NCBI RefSeq assembly: GCF_020179605.1
Contig: NZ_JAINZO010000002.1
Coordinates: 186,001-250,000, forward strand
DNA length: 64,000 bases
From: Geomonas agri
GTDB lineage: Bacteria > Desulfobacterota > Desulfuromonadia > Geobacterales > Geobacteraceae
Reading direction: 5' to 3'
The number at the start of each line of letters is the position of its first letter. The first letter of the stretch is position 1. The position numbers and the translations under genes were made by a program. Below the pieces are notes generated by a model. That model worked only from the letters and a program-made list of their open reading frames with translations, was not told the DNA's origin and did not search any database. Of the stretch, positions 49,088 through 58,113 are shown piece by piece.

Positions 49088-51301
49088 TCAACCTCCCAAG
49101 CCCAGGTGACGTCCCCCCTGGTAGATGATGAGCGCTGCGGTCCACGCCAGTGCCGTCTGGTAGATCAGGCCCACGCCAGCCCATTTCCAGGTGCCGAACT
49201 CCTGCCGCATGGCCGCGATGGCGACAATGCACGGCATGTAGAGCAGGACGAAGGCCATGAAGGCATAAGCGCTAAGCGGGGTGAAAGCTCCCTGGATGGC
49301 GAGCTTCAGGCCGCCCTGGTCCTGCTCCTTCTCTTCGGCCTGGGGCAGGTAGAGCAGAGTTTTCACCGCAGTGACGCAGGCCGCGCCGAAGGAGGTGCCC
49401 ACTTCCTTCAGGTCTTCCCGCACTGTCGGGACTTCCTTCTTCTCGTCCTTCTTGGGCGCGTAGATCTCGCCCATGGTCCCGACCACGATCTCCTTGGCGA
49501 TGACGCCGGTGATCAGCGAGGAGGCGGCCTCCCAGTTGCCGAAACCCACCGGCTGGAACACCGGCGCGATGGCGGCGCCGGCCTGCCCCAGGTAGGAATC
49601 GCGCTTGTGCTCGACGCCCCAGGGGAGGTTCAACAGGAACCAGACCAGCACCGAGACGGCGAAGATGTAGGTACCGGCCTTGAACAGGAAGTGTTTCCCC
49701 TTCTCCCAGGTGTGCACGCAGAGGCTGTGCAGGCTCGGCATGCGGTAAGGGGGGAGCTCCATGATGAACATGGGCGCCTCGCCGCGGAACAGTGTCCTCT
49801 TGAAGACGAGCCCCATGCCTACGGCGAGCAGGATCCCCATCACGTACAGCGACCAGATCACGGTGCTCGAGTTCTTCGGGAAGAAGATGCCCACGAAGAG
49901 CACATATACCGGCAGGCGCGCGCCGCAGGACATGAGCGGTACCAGCAACGCGGTGAGCACCTTGTCCTTGGGGTTCTCCAGCGTGCGCGTCGCGTAGATG
50001 CCGGGGACGTTGCAGCCGAAACCGAGCAGCATCGGGATGAAGGACTTGCCGTGCAGGCCGATGGCGTGCATGGTGCGGTCCATTACGAAGGCCGCGCGGG
50101 CCATGTAGCCGCTCCCCTCCAGGAAGGTGATGAAAAACATCATGGCAAAGATGACCGGCACGAAGACCAGCACCGATCCCACCCCGGCGATCACCCCGTC
50201 GTTCACCAGCGACACGGTCCAGTCCGGCGCCCCGAGCGGGGTCAGGATGGCGGAGGCCCAGCGTTTGAAGGGACCGTCGGTCATGGCGCCGATCCACTTG
50301 CCGAAGGGGGCGGAGAGGTCGAAGGTGAGCTTGAACAAGAGCCACATGGCCGCCATGAAGATCGGGATGCCCAGGAAGCGGTTCAGCACGACCTTGTCGA
50401 TCTTCTCCGTCAGCTCGGTCTGGCGCAGTTCGGGCTTGTGCAGCACTTCCCGGGTCAGGCCGGAGGCGAGCGAGTAGCGAGCGTCGGCCATGATGGACTC
50501 GACGTCCTCGCCGTGGACCCGCCTCAGGTGGTGCAGTGCCTGGTCCAGGAAGCCGAGGTTGTCCAGGTTCAGCTCCTTCATCACGTGGCAGTCCTGTTCC
50601 ATCAGCTTCAGGAGCAGCCAGCGTTGCGGGTAGCGCTGCAACAGCGCGGGATAGCTGGTACTGAAGGCCTTGGCCAGGTAGTCGGAGGCGACCTCGATGT
50701 CTTCGCCGTAGTTGAGCTTTTTGGGAGCCCGCGGCTCCGGCGTGTCCGCCACGTGCAGCACCGTCGCCAGCAATTCGTCCAGGCCGGTTTTTTTGGTAGC
50801 CGAGGTGGGCACCACCGCGATACCCAGCATCTGCTCGATCGCCTTGTCATCGATCCGGTACCCTTTCTCCTGGGCCTCGTCGTAGATGTTGAGCGCCATC
50901 ACCACCGGGATGCCCAGTTCCATGATCTGGACGGTGAGGTAGAGGTTGCGCTCCAGGTTGGTGGCGTCGACCACGTTGATGATCAGGTCCGGGCGCTGGT
51001 GCACCAGGTAATCGCGCGCCACGATCTCCTCCTGCGAATAGGGGGAGAGCGAGTAGGTGCCGGGGAGGTCCACCAGCCGGATCTTCCTGCCGCCGAACTC
51101 GAAGAGCGCTTCCTTCTTTTCCACCGTGACCCCGGCCCAGTTGCCCACGTGGAGCCTGGTGCCGGCGATGGCGTTGATCAGGGTCGATTTGCCCGAGTTC
51201 GGGTTGCCGGCCACCGCCACCGTGATGATGCGCGCCTGGGCGCCCTGGCCGGAGACCTCGCCGTCGAATTCCTCGTCCCGGTATTTCAGCTGCGTGCTCA
51301 T
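49088..51301 (-). CDS. feoB: Ferrous iron transport protein B
   Basis: A 737-residue membrane GTPase importing Fe(II). The N-terminal G domain has G1 GNPNSGKST (about 34-42), G3 DLPGTYSLSPYS and G4 ALNIYD. The membrane part contains the two Gate motifs (GFGCNVPGIYATRTLE and GEIYAP-region) and about ten helices. FeoA genes lie upstream, overlapping by four bases, and the Cys-rich partner lies directly downstream. Length is standard. Fur control is suggested by the site upstream of the operon's first gene. Confidence 0.96.
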   Translation of the reverse strand: MSTQLKYRDEEFDGEVSGQGAQARIITVAVAGNPNSGKSTLINAIAGTRLHVGNWAGVTVEKKEALFEFGGRKIRLVDLPGTYSLSPYSQEEIVARDYLVHQRPDLIINVVDATNLERNLYLTVQIMELGIPVVMALNIYDEAQEKGYRIDDKAIEQMLGIAVVPTSATKKTGLDELLATVLHVADTPEPRAPKKLNYGEDIEVASDYLAKAFSTSYPALLQRYPQRWLLLKLMEQDCHVMKELNLDNLGFLDQALHHLRRVHGEDVESIMADARYSLASGLTREVLHKPELRQTELTEKIDKVVLNRFLGIPIFMAAMWLLFKLTFDLSAPFGKWIGAMTDGPFKRWASAILTPLGAPDWTVSLVNDGVIAGVGSVLVFVPVIFAMMFFITFLEGSGYMARAAFVMDRTMHAIGLHGKSFIPMLLGFGCNVPGIYATRTLENPKDKVLTALLVPLMSCGARLPVYVLFVGIFFPKNSSTVIWSLYVMGILLAVGMGLVFKRTLFRGEAPMFIMELPPYRMPSLHSLCVHTWEKGKHFLFKAGTYIFAVSVLVWFLLNLPWGVEHKRDSYLGQAGAAIAPVFQPVGFGNWEAASSLITGVIAKEIVVGTMGEIYAPKKDEKKEVPTVREDLKEVGTSFGAACVTAVKTLLYLPQAEEKEQDQGGLKLAIQGAFTPLSAYAFMAFVLLYMPCIVAIAAMRQEFGTWKWAGVGLIYQTALAWTAALIIYQGGRHLGLGG

Positions 51302-51525
51302 CCTGCCACCTCCACCGCGATACCTTCGGCTTCCTTCTTTCTGAGCGACAGGTTGTAGCTCTTGATACTCACCTCGATGGGATCGCCCAGGGGAGCCACC
51401 TTGAGCACCTTGACGTCCTCCCCTACCAGCACGCCCATGTCCATGAGCCGCCTTTTCAGCGGACCGATCGATCCGATCGACGTGATCTTCCCCTTCTGCC
51501 CCGGTTTCAGCTTTGCCAGATTCAT
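51298..51525 (-). CDS. feoA: FeoA family protein (distal copy)
   Basis: A 75-residue SH3-like FeoA, a cytoplasmic activator of FeoB. Core motifs include LKPGQKGKITSIG, LKRRLMDMGVLVGEDVKVL and VSIKSYNLSLRKKEAEGI. It overlaps feoB by four bases. AGGAG eight bases before the ATG at 51525 sets the start over the GTG one codon earlier. A second FeoA-type gene lies just upstream, so two FeoA proteins serve one FeoB. Confidence 0.93.
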   Translation of the reverse strand: MNLAKLKPGQKGKITSIGSIGPLKRRLMDMGVLVGEDVKVLKVAPLGDPIEVSIKSYNLSLRKKEAEGIAVEVAG

Positions 51526-51529
51526 CACA

Positions 51530-51784
51530 CTATCTCCTCACCATGATTTTCATCGCCATGCGGCGGGCCAGGGCGATCCTCGCCTCGTCCACCCTGAGCA
51601 GGATGGTGCTGCCGCCGTTGGTCAGCATCTCGACGTGTTTGCCGACGCGAAGCCCCATCTCCTCGACCCGGACCATGCTCTTTTCCTGTTCGGTGCTGCC
51701 GGTGCAGCCCGCCTCCCCCCTGCCGAACGCGATCTCGACGATCTCGCCGTTTTCTCCCGCGCTTAAAAGTCCCAGAGGTATCAT
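51530..51784 (-). CDS. feoA: FeoA family protein (proximal copy)
   Basis: An 84-residue FeoA-domain protein. It begins MIPLGLLSAGENGEIVEI, has a short Cys-containing insertion (EAGCTGSTEQEKSM) and ends in the FeoA-like EEMGLRVGKHVEML and [29 protein letters not shown] precedes the ATG. It ends four bases before the next feoA start. The Cys-bearing insertion is unlike the distal copy, so the two probably differ in function. Confidence 0.88.
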   Translation of the reverse strand: MIPLGLLSAGENGEIVEIAFGRGEAGCTGSTEQEKSMVRVEEMGLRVGKHVEMLTNGGSTILLRVDEARIALARRMAMKIMVRR

Positions 51785-51850
51785 CTGTGCTCCTTTTCCT
51801 GTTTCCGTCCCATGCCGCGCCTTCGGCGCCGCCCTTCTTGTTCCGCGTCT

Positions 51851-53284
51851 CTAGAAGCTGATCTTCGCGCGCAGGGCGAGCGCCAGCACGTTGTCGTTGC
51901 CGCTCAGGCCGGCGGGGTCGACTAGGTACTGCGCCACCGGCGAGATCTCGATCTGGTCGCTCACCTTGTACTTGTAATAGACCTCGGCCACCTTTTCCTG
52001 GGCATCGGCCACGGTCCCGGCCGCCTTCACCTGGCCGTAGGCGAAGCCAACGACGTCATCCTTGCGATCGGCGATGAGTCCCTGGTACTGACCGCCCGCA
52101 CTCCAGGCGCACGTTGCCGCGTAGACGCCCTTGTCGCGCTGCCCGTAGCGGGCGAACAGGGTCAGCTTGTCGGTGACCTGCTGGTCGAAGCTGACGCCCA
52201 GGCTGTAGGCGTTTTTGGCGACCAGCTTGCCGGCCCCGTCAGCAGGTGCGCCATCGTAGGCACCGTAGATCCGGTAGTTACCCTCCAGCTCGCCCGCCTT
52301 GTGTTTGTAGTCCAACTCGGCGATGGCGACGCCGTGATTGAAGATATCGGCGCTGTCCGAGCTTCCCGCGCTGTCGGCGTCGCCGCTGCCGTAGCCGATA
52401 CCGAAGACAAGCGGCTCCGCCAGCTTGGCCTGGATCCGCGCCCCCGGACCGTTGGCCGGGAAGGGAAGCACCACGGAATGGACAAAGGCGCCGGAGAGGA
52501 ACTGGCTGTTTTCGTCGCCCGCGACGGCGTTGCTGTCGAAGTAGTTGGAGAGATCGACCTTGCCGGCGGTAAAGAGCAGGCGGTCGTTCAGTGCGGAGTG
52601 CTCAACCCACGCCTCGCGAAAGCGGACCCGGTCCCCGGTGGAGCCGGCCACGCCGTTCAGCCCGGAAAAGGAGGGCACCTTGGCGTCGACACCGTCGCCG
52701 CCGGTCGCCTCCACGTCGATGACTGCAATGGTGTTGTCACCCACCTTGAAGTTGAAGACCAGATCGGCACGTCCGACCACGTCCGTCGAGTCCTTGGGCT
52801 TGTTGCCGCTCGTCCCCTGCAGGACGCCCACCATCCCGCCCGAGAGGGAGATGTTCTTGGTGAGGGCGGTGAACCTGGTACCGAGATCCTCGTGGCGCGA
52901 CTGGAAGGTCCTCGTCCCCACCAGGAGCATCTCGGCCCGCAGTTCCTCCTTGAGGTCGCTCAAGAGCACCAGGTCCTCCTTGGCCACCGCCTGGTTACCT
53001 TCCTTGACCACCTTCTCCGCCATCTTCTCGGTAAGAAGATGCACCGCGAGCGCCACGTCCATGCGGGAGCAGTGCGCCTTTCCTTCCTGGAACTCCTTCG
53101 AGAAGAGCCCCTCCACCTGGTACTTGTTGCCCAGGCGCATGATCTCCTGACAGGCCTTGACCTTGCATTCGACCTGCTCCGGCACCACCAGTTCGGGATG
53201 CAGCGCGAACGCCGCCCCCGAGGTAAGGAAAAGGTTCCCCAACAGGAACATGCCGGCCACGGTCATCTTCTTCGCTTTGAACAT
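51851..53284 (-). CDS. Outer-membrane porin in iron operon (OprB-like)
   Basis: A 477-residue exported protein. A signal peptide (about 1-27, ending GAAFA) precedes a helical region with two Cys (ECKVKACQEI) and then a long beta-barrel region of alternating hydrophobic strands ending in the outer-membrane-type C-terminal Phe (RAKISF). The layout resembles OprB/FmdC-type porins. It heads the feoA-feoA-feoB transcript with a Fur-box-like site 121 bp upstream, so passage of iron through the outer membrane is a reasonable inference. Substrate selectivity cannot be read from sequence. Confidence 0.8.
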   Translation of the reverse strand: MFKAKKMTVAGMFLLGNLFLTSGAAFALHPELVVPEQVECKVKACQEIMRLGNKYQVEGLFSKEFQEGKAHCSRMDVALAVHLLTEKMAEKVVKEGNQAVAKEDLVLLSDLKEELRAEMLLVGTRTFQSRHEDLGTRFTALTKNISLSGGMVGVLQGTSGNKPKDSTDVVGRADLVFNFKVGDNTIAVIDVEATGGDGVDAKVPSFSGLNGVAGSTGDRVRFREAWVEHSALNDRLLFTAGKVDLSNYFDSNAVAGDENSQFLSGAFVHSVVLPFPANGPGARIQAKLAEPLVFGIGYGSGDADSAGSSDSADIFNHGVAIAELDYKHKAGELEGNYRIYGAYDGAPADGAGKLVAKNAYSLGVSFDQQVTDKLTLFARYGQRDKGVYAATCAWSAGGQYQGLIADRKDDVVGFAYGQVKAAGTVADAQEKVAEVYYKYKVSDQIEISPVAQYLVDPAGLSGNDNVLALALRAKISF

Positions 53285-53404
53285 AGAATCTCCTCTTTCT
53301 CTCTTCTGCCAGTACGCCAGCTGCTGTCACCAGTTTCGGTAACTTGCTGTTTCAGCACATGGGTCTTTCTGTACCTGTATCCTCTTGTCGTCATCTATCA
53401 AAAC

Positions 53405-53419
53405 TGAAAACCAATTTCA
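53405..53419. promoter_or_regulatory. Fur-box-like operator
   Basis: TGAAAACCAATTTCA has the 7-1-7 layout of the Geobacter/E. coli Fur site (TGAAAAT-G-ATTTTCA), with each half matching six of seven bases. It lies between fur and the porin-feo operon on the reverse strand and would allow iron-dependent repression of iron uptake. Confidence 0.65.
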
Positions 53420-53519
53420 CCCAATGGAGAAAAAAAAGACTACTCCCTTGAGCGCCGCCGAGTGTGCCTGACACTGTTGCGCCGCGAACTTTGTCTGTGA
53501 AATGGGGTGTTGTGAAAAG

Positions 53520-53969
53520 TCAGCCTTGTTGTGCCACGCAACTGTTGCAGACGCCGCGCAACTCGATCTTCAGCGATTGAATGTTGAATCCCATACTGCC
53601 GGCTACTTCAGCCTGGTGCTGTTCGACACTGCTGTTATCGAACTCCGTGACGGCGCCGCAGTCGGTGCACACCAGGTAATCGCGGCGCGTTCCCAGCCGC
53701 GCGACTTCATAGCGGGTCAATCCGTCGCCCAGGTTGATTTCCCGTGCTACTCCGGCGGCGGTAAAGAGTCGCAGCGCGCGGTAGACGGTGGCGTGACCGA
53801 TAGTGGGATGCTTGCTCCGCAGGAGCAGGTACAGCTCGTCGATATGGGTGGAGCGGTCAAGGTCGAGAAACGCATCCAGGATCAGGTTGCGTTGCATCGT
53901 CCCCTTGAGCCCTTGCTTGGAGAGGAAAAGGTGAAACTGCTCTTTCACCTTCTGCTTTGTTTGGTTCAC
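53520..53969 (-). CDS. fur: Ferric uptake regulator family protein
   Basis: A 149-residue Fur/Zur/PerR-family winged-helix repressor. The N-terminal helix-turn-helix region has GTMQRNLILDAFL and HATVYRALRLF (about 55-65). The metal-binding half has YLVCTDCGAVTEFD and the structural-zinc second pair CNSC near the end. The GTG at 53969 has AGAGG five bases upstream and gives the usual Fur length; a longer reading frame exists but would add 40 unrelated residues. Position beside feo genes makes Fur more likely than PerR or Zur. Confidence 0.88.
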   Translation of the reverse strand: MNQTKQKVKEQFHLFLSKQGLKGTMQRNLILDAFLDLDRSTHIDELYLLLRSKHPTIGHATVYRALRLFTAAGVAREINLGDGLTRYEVARLGTRRDYLVCTDCGAVTEFDNSSVEQHQAEVAGSMGFNIQSLKIELRGVCNSCVAQQG

Positions 53970-54242
53970 ACATGCCTCTGTGGTACCGGAGGGAACCCTC
54001 CTGATTTTACATACAATGACATTCACTTTCAGACAATCAGCACAGCAATACACTGACAGGAACGCGTGGGATCGAGAGTGTTCCCCCAACGACGCTCCCC
54101 CGGCTAAACACTCGATTGACCGGGGATTGAAGCGGTTGACTGGATCAACGATGCGGTTGGTTTTGAAAGTTGTTTTCGTTTATAGAGAAGCAAGCGCGCA
54201 TTGTCAATATTTTTATTTTTAGAATTTACCGAACCAGTGCTT

Positions 54243-54692
54243 TCACAGCAGGACGACCTTGGCATCGTAGCCTGAGCAAAGCCGTTCCAGGCTGCCTCCA
54301 GCGGAGGCGTGCGCTATGACAATGCTGTCGGCAAGGTCGATCATCATCTTGTTGCGCTGATAGCACTTCGACTCGCAGGGATGGCTCACGCTCTTGGCGT
54401 AGCGCGAGATCACCAGCAGGCGTCCCGCCGCCAGGTGTCGCTCCCATGCCGGGTCCAGCCTGCCGAGCCCCTGGGCCAGGGCGATGATGATAGGCTGGTT
54501 TCCCTGCAACAGTCGGCACAGCACCTCTTTCTCGATGGGCGAGTGATACCCCGAGATCACGCAGGTGCCGGCCAGGCGCTGCGCGTCGGCCCAGCGGTAC
54601 GCTTTTTCCGCCGCCTCCTGGGGAAACTTGCGGGAACACAGGAACGCCACCTTGCGCAGCTCAAGCAATGCCTCGTTGCCGATCGAATGCAT
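54243..54692 (-). CDS. Minimal DprA/SLOG-like Rossmann-fold protein
   Basis: A 149-residue protein resembling only the Rossmann core of DNA-processing protein A. It has VAFLCSRKFP, CVISGYHSPIEKEVL, GNQPIIIALAQGL, GRLLVISRYAKSV and IVIAHASAGGSLE, which parallel the DprA order (GxR, SGxAxGID-like, xPVIAV, LxSExP, VVVEAxxxSG). It lacks the SAM-like N-terminal and winged-helix C-terminal domains of full DprA. Whether it binds single-stranded DNA or a nucleotide is unknown. AAGGGGG six bases upstream selects the ATG at 54692. Confidence 0.65.
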   Translation of the reverse strand: MHSIGNEALLELRKVAFLCSRKFPQEAAEKAYRWADAQRLAGTCVISGYHSPIEKEVLCRLLQGNQPIIIALAQGLGRLDPAWERHLAAGRLLVISRYAKSVSHPCESKCYQRNKMMIDLADSIVIAHASAGGSLERLCSGYDAKVVLL

Positions 54693-54833
54693 GCGCCACC
54701 CCCTTGGCATGATGGAAAAGTATATCCGGCCACCTCCATCCGGCCACACGCATGGTCCACCTCTGCGTCCTTTAAAATATTTAACCGTTTCAACTACCCG
54801 TAACATCCCCCTTTTTTCTCCACACGCCCCCCC

Positions 54834-54861
54834 TTGACATGGCAAGAACGATGATTATCTT
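54834..54861 (+). promoter_or_regulatory. Promoter for the hsp20 cluster
   Basis: TTGACA (54834-54839) and TATCTT (54856-54861) are separated by 16 bp, about 40 bp before the first hsp20 gene. CCCTTGACAT also resembles a heat-shock sigma -35, but no CCCCAT-type -10 follows. No CIRCE element is seen. Confidence 0.5.
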
Positions 54862-54899
54862 ACGCTCAGAAATTGACTCACCAAAAGGAGGTAATCCAC

Positions 54900-55346
54900 A
54901 TGGCAAGTTGGGATGTTTTCAGAGAACTGGACAATCTGAGAAGGGAGATCGACGAAGCTTTCCGCGGCGCCGGGATGAACCGCCCCTTTGGGCCGACGTT
55001 CCTCTCGCCGGTGACCAGCCGTCGGTTCCCGATGGTTAACTTCAGCGAGGATGAGGGCAACGTCTACGTCGAAGCCCTGGTGCCGGGGGTCGATCCCAAG
55101 GATGTTGAGCTCTCCGTACTGAGAAACACCCTCACCATCAGCGGCGAGCGCAAACCCTTTGCCGAAATAAAGGGGATCGTGCACCGTACCGAACTCGGCT
55201 CTGGCAAGTTTAGCCGCACCCTAGAGCTTCCGGTAGACATCGACGCCAACAAGATCACCGCGCAGTGCAAGGACGGCATCATGACCATAACCATGGCCAA
55301 GGCGGAACACGCCAAACCGAAAAAGATCGAGATCAAGCTTTCATAA
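54900..55346 (+). CDS. Small heat shock protein Hsp20 (1 of 3)
   Basis: A 148-residue alpha-crystallin chaperone that holds unfolded proteins. The N-terminal helix MASWDVFRELDNLRREIDEA precedes the crystallin domain (about 45-140), with VYVEALVPGVDPKDVELSVL, TLTISGERK and DGIMTITMAKAE. The tail ends IEIKLS with an IxI-type motif. AAAAGGAGG gives a firm start. Two further hsp20 genes follow at 31 and 27 bp. Confidence 0.95.
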   Translation: MASWDVFRELDNLRREIDEAFRGAGMNRPFGPTFLSPVTSRRFPMVNFSEDEGNVYVEALVPGVDPKDVELSVLRNTLTISGERKPFAEIKGIVHRTELGSGKFSRTLELPVDIDANKITAQCKDGIMTITMAKAEHAKPKKIEIKLS

Positions 55347-55377
55347 GCTAGAACATTGAAGAAAGGAGGTCGTCGCT

Positions 55378-55776
55378 ATGGCACCCAACAGCTTGACCGA
55401 AAGAAACGACGAAATGAACGTCCAGGCCCGTGAAGAGACGAGGTCGAACGAAAGATTCATACGCCCGGCAGTGAACATCATCGAAACCGAGGAAGGCCTG
55501 TTCGTGACTGCCGACCTCCCGGGCGCAACCAAGGAAAGCATCGACGTCAACGTGGAAAAGGGAGTCCTCACCATTAGCGCTCCCGCGGCCCACTCCGTCC
55601 CCGGCAACGCGGTGTACCGGGAATTTGAACTGGGCAGCTACTTCCGGCAGTTCACGATTCCCGAAAGCCTCGACCACAGCAAAGCCAAGGCGGACTTTGC
55701 CAACGGCATCCTCACCCTGCGCATACCGAAGGCTGAGATCGCCAAGCCGCGTCGCATCGAGGTGCAGGTGAGCTGA
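55378..55776 (+). CDS. Small heat shock protein Hsp20 (2 of 3)
   Basis: A 132-residue alpha-crystallin protein with a short, acidic N-terminus (ERNDEMNVQAREETRSNE) in place of the usual amphipathic helix. The crystallin core shows LFVTADLPGATKESIDVNVE, VLTISAPA and NGILTLRIPKAEIAKPRRIE. AAAGGAGGTCG precedes the ATG. The divergent N-terminus suggests it forms mixed oligomers with a neighbour, which is inference. Confidence 0.95.
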   Translation: MAPNSLTERNDEMNVQAREETRSNERFIRPAVNIIETEEGLFVTADLPGATKESIDVNVEKGVLTISAPAAHSVPGNAVYREFELGSYFRQFTIPESLDHSKAKADFANGILTLRIPKAEIAKPRRIEVQVS

Positions 55777-55803
55777 GGACTTTACACAGGAGGTGAATGA
55801 GGG

Positions 55804-56286
55804 ATGGCAAGCCTGGTACCTGAAAAGTGGCGTGAAGCCCTTGAGCATGTACAGGATAAGATAGGCACCATGCTGAACAACCTGGTGCCGGCCAGGAAGA
55901 ATGAACAACCGCTGGAGTCCCTTAGCGCCGACACGATCCCCGCTTTCATGCAGCGTGGCGGTCCGCTGGTCGACATGCACGAAACAGCCGAAGAACTGGT
56001 GGTACGTGCCGAAGTGCCGGGTATGAAAAAGGAAGATTTCAGCGTGGAACTGGTTGACCGGCGTCTCACCATCAGGGGAGAGAAGAAAGTGGTGCGCGAA
56101 GGGAAAGGTGGCTCGGGGGGATTCCTCTCCGAGTGTCGCTACGGCAGCTTCTCCCGTAGCCTGCTGCTCCCCTACCCGGTCGAGGAAGATAAGATCAAGG
56201 CAGACCTCACCCACGGGGTCCTCACCATCCGGCTCCCCAAGCCGGGACAGCAACGCGGCACAGGGCACCGCATCCCTATTTCCTGA
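55804..56286 (+). CDS. Small heat shock protein Hsp20 (3 of 3)
   Basis: A 160-residue alpha-crystallin protein. A long N-terminal region (about 1-60, EKWREALEHVQDKIGTMLNN) is followed by the core LVVRAEVPGMKKEDFSVELV, RLTIRGEKK and HGVLTIRLPKPG. The C-terminus HRIPIS supplies the IxI motif. CACAGGAGGTG upstream is a strong ribosome site. A clear terminator follows, ending the three-gene unit. Confidence 0.95.
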   Translation: MASLVPEKWREALEHVQDKIGTMLNNLVPARKNEQPLESLSADTIPAFMQRGGPLVDMHETAEELVVRAEVPGMKKEDFSVELVDRRLTIRGEKKVVREGKGGSGGFLSECRYGSFSRSLLLPYPVEEDKIKADLTHGVLTIRLPKPGQQRGTGHRIPIS

Positions 56287-56302
56287 ACAGCCCCCCCAAA
56301 GA

Positions 56303-56341
56303 CAAAGGCCAGTCCGCAAACGGACTGGCCTTTGTTTCTGT
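56303..56341 (+). terminator. Terminator after hsp20 cluster
   Basis: CAAAGGCCAGTCCG and CGGACTGGCCTTTG form a perfect 14-bp stem with a CAAA loop, followed by TTTCTGTTT. It lies between the convergent hsp20 and chemoreceptor genes and could serve both. Confidence 0.85.
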
Positions 56342-56351
56342 TTCCTGCCGA

Positions 56352-57980
56352 TTAAATCCGGAAGCGCTGCACCAAGGAGATAAGCTCCTCAGCCCGTCGT
56401 GTCAATCCCGAAGCCGCCGTTACCGATTCCTCGGCACTGCGGGAGGTTTCGTTGACCACTTGGGTGATCTGCTGGATGTTGCTGCTGATCTCACCGGTGG
56501 TAGCCGTCTGCTCTTCGGCAGCCGTGGCGATCTGGCTTACCTGCGTGCTGACCGCGTCGACCTGCGCCAGGATCAGTTGCAACGCCCCTTCCAGTTGCGC
56601 CGCGGCCTCGGCCTCCTGCTCGGCTCCGCGCACACCGTTTTCCATGAGCACGATAGCCGACTTGGTCTCTCCCTGGATGGCCCTGATCATGTCCCCGATC
56701 TCCTTGGTGGCGCGCGTGGTCCTCTCCGCCAGGGCGCGGACCTCATCGGCAACGACGGCGAATCCCCGTCCCTGCTCGCCGGCACGCGCAGCCTCGATGG
56801 CAGCGTTCAAGGCCAGAAGGTTGGTCTGATCGGCGATATCCTCGATGGTGGCGACGATGGCGCCGATCTGGTCCGACCGCTCCGCGAGAGATTCAATGTT
56901 TTTGGAGTTGGCACGAGCATCCAGCCCCCGCTGCCGGATCCCGTCCACGGTGCGCTGCACTACCTGGAATCCTTCCTGCGTCGTCACCGCTGCCTCTTTC
57001 GCGCTACCGGCTGCGAGTTGGCAGTTGCGGGCGATGTCGGCCGAAGTTGCCGCCATCTGCTCGCTGGCCACGGACACGGTAGCCGCTTGGGCAGCGACCT
57101 CCTCAGTGCCGACCGAAATCTGCTGCGCCCCTGCCGTGATGACACCGGCGGCGTCCGAAAGGCCCCGCGCCGTTTCGGTAAGGCGTCCGATCATCTCTTT
57201 GAGGCTGTGGGTCATGGCGGCAAAGGCGCCGCTTAGGTGGCCGATCTCGTCCCGTGACGTTTCCTCCACTTCGACGTTCAAGTCTCCCTTTGCTATCTGG
57301 TCGGCTTTTCCGGCCAAGGCTCGCAACGGTGTACTCATAAGGTGAGCTATGACACAAGCCATCGCTATGCCTAGAACCAGGCAGAGAACCAGGGCAGCCA
57401 TGACCCGCGTCCGGGAACTGGCGCTGCTGGAGTCCATCGCCGAAGTTTTCGACATGGTCTGTTTTACCTGCACGGCCATCAGCTCGTCCAGCGCCTTAAG
57501 AGCCGCGTTGAAATGGGTACTGGATGCCGCACGCACCAGCTCACCAGCCTCGGTATCCTTGTTCACCAGTGCCAGCTCGCTGATCTTCGGGTCCTCGGCC
57601 TGGTAGAGTTTGAGCTCGTCAGTGAACGCGGTAAAAAGCCTTCTCTCTTCATCGCTGTCCATGAGCCTGCGATAGTTTTCCAGCTCTGTCTGCAGTTTTG
57701 CCTGCATCTCGCTATTGCGCTTGATGTACTTCTCCACGTCCTTTTGCTCCGTCGAGACAATCTGGAGCAGCTCTCCCCGCCGGTAGCTCCCGAAGTAATC
57801 CTGGATCTTCGAGATGGAAAGCAGGCTGGGGAGCTGGCGCTGAGCCAGATCGTTGGCGGTGCCGCTGATGGCGCCCAGGCGGACGATGGTCAGGCCGCCC
57901 AGCAGGGCGGTGAGAACCAGAAGGAGCAGGAAAGATATGACAAGCTTTGTCCTGATGGAAGCATCGTTGAACCACTGCAT
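56352..57980 (-). CDS. Methyl-accepting chemotaxis protein with four-helix-bundle sensor
   Basis: A 542-residue chemoreceptor. TM1 (about 12-34) and TM2 (about 190-212) flank a 4HB_MCP-type periplasmic domain. A HAMP domain ([20 protein letters not shown]) and the canonical signalling tip follow ([38 protein letters not shown]). GAGGTC precedes the ATG. A sigma-28-like promoter lies 63 bp upstream, so expression is tied to flagellar assembly. Confidence 0.93.
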   Translation of the reverse strand: MQWFNDASIRTKLVISFLLLLVLTALLGGLTIVRLGAISGTANDLAQRQLPSLLSISKIQDYFGSYRRGELLQIVSTEQKDVEKYIKRNSEMQAKLQTELENYRRLMDSDEERRLFTAFTDELKLYQAEDPKISELALVNKDTEAGELVRAASSTHFNAALKALDELMAVQVKQTMSKTSAMDSSSASSRTRVMAALVLCLVLGIAMACVIAHLMSTPLRALAGKADQIAKGDLNVEVEETSRDEIGHLSGAFAAMTHSLKEMIGRLTETARGLSDAAGVITAGAQQISVGTEEVAAQAATVSVASEQMAATSADIARNCQLAAGSAKEAAVTTQEGFQVVQRTVDGIRQRGLDARANSKNIESLAERSDQIGAIVATIEDIADQTNLLALNAAIEAARAGEQGRGFAVVADEVRALAERTTRATKEIGDMIRAIQGETKSAIVLMENGVRGAEQEAEAAAQLEGALQLILAQVDAVSTQVSQIATAAEEQTATTGEISSNIQQITQVVNETSRSAEESVTAASGLTRRAEELISLVQRFRI

Positions 57981-58042
57981 ATGACCTCACATTTGGCTCA
58001 GCTAGGCTGCACTGGCCTCCGGGTGCTGGCTACATGCCGCAT

Positions 58043-58069
58043 TTATCGGGGGAAATCGAATCGGCTTGA
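58043..58069 (-). promoter_or_regulatory. Sigma-28 (FliA)-type promoter for chemoreceptor
   Basis: On the reverse strand TCAAGCCG, an 11-bp spacer and CCCGATAA match the FliA layout, the -10 in seven of eight bases. It has the same spacing as the site before the YjfB-like gene at 48649-48675. Confidence 0.7.
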
Positions 58070-58071
58070 GG

Positions 58072-58113
58072 GAAAAACGAAGAAGCCGCCCCCAGATTGG
58101 TTTTAGGGGCGGC
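58072..58113 (-). terminator. Terminator after YhdH-type gene
   Basis: On the reverse strand GCCGCCCC, a 13-nt loop and GGGGCGGC form an 8-bp GC stem followed by TTCTTCGTTTTT. It ends the reductase transcript about 97 bp past its stop and just before the chemoreceptor promoter. Confidence 0.6.

Noticed and set aside
49085-51358. 757-codon forward frame antisense to feoB
   Set aside because: The feoB frame has all GTPase motifs. This one is His/Asp/Gln-rich shadow sequence.
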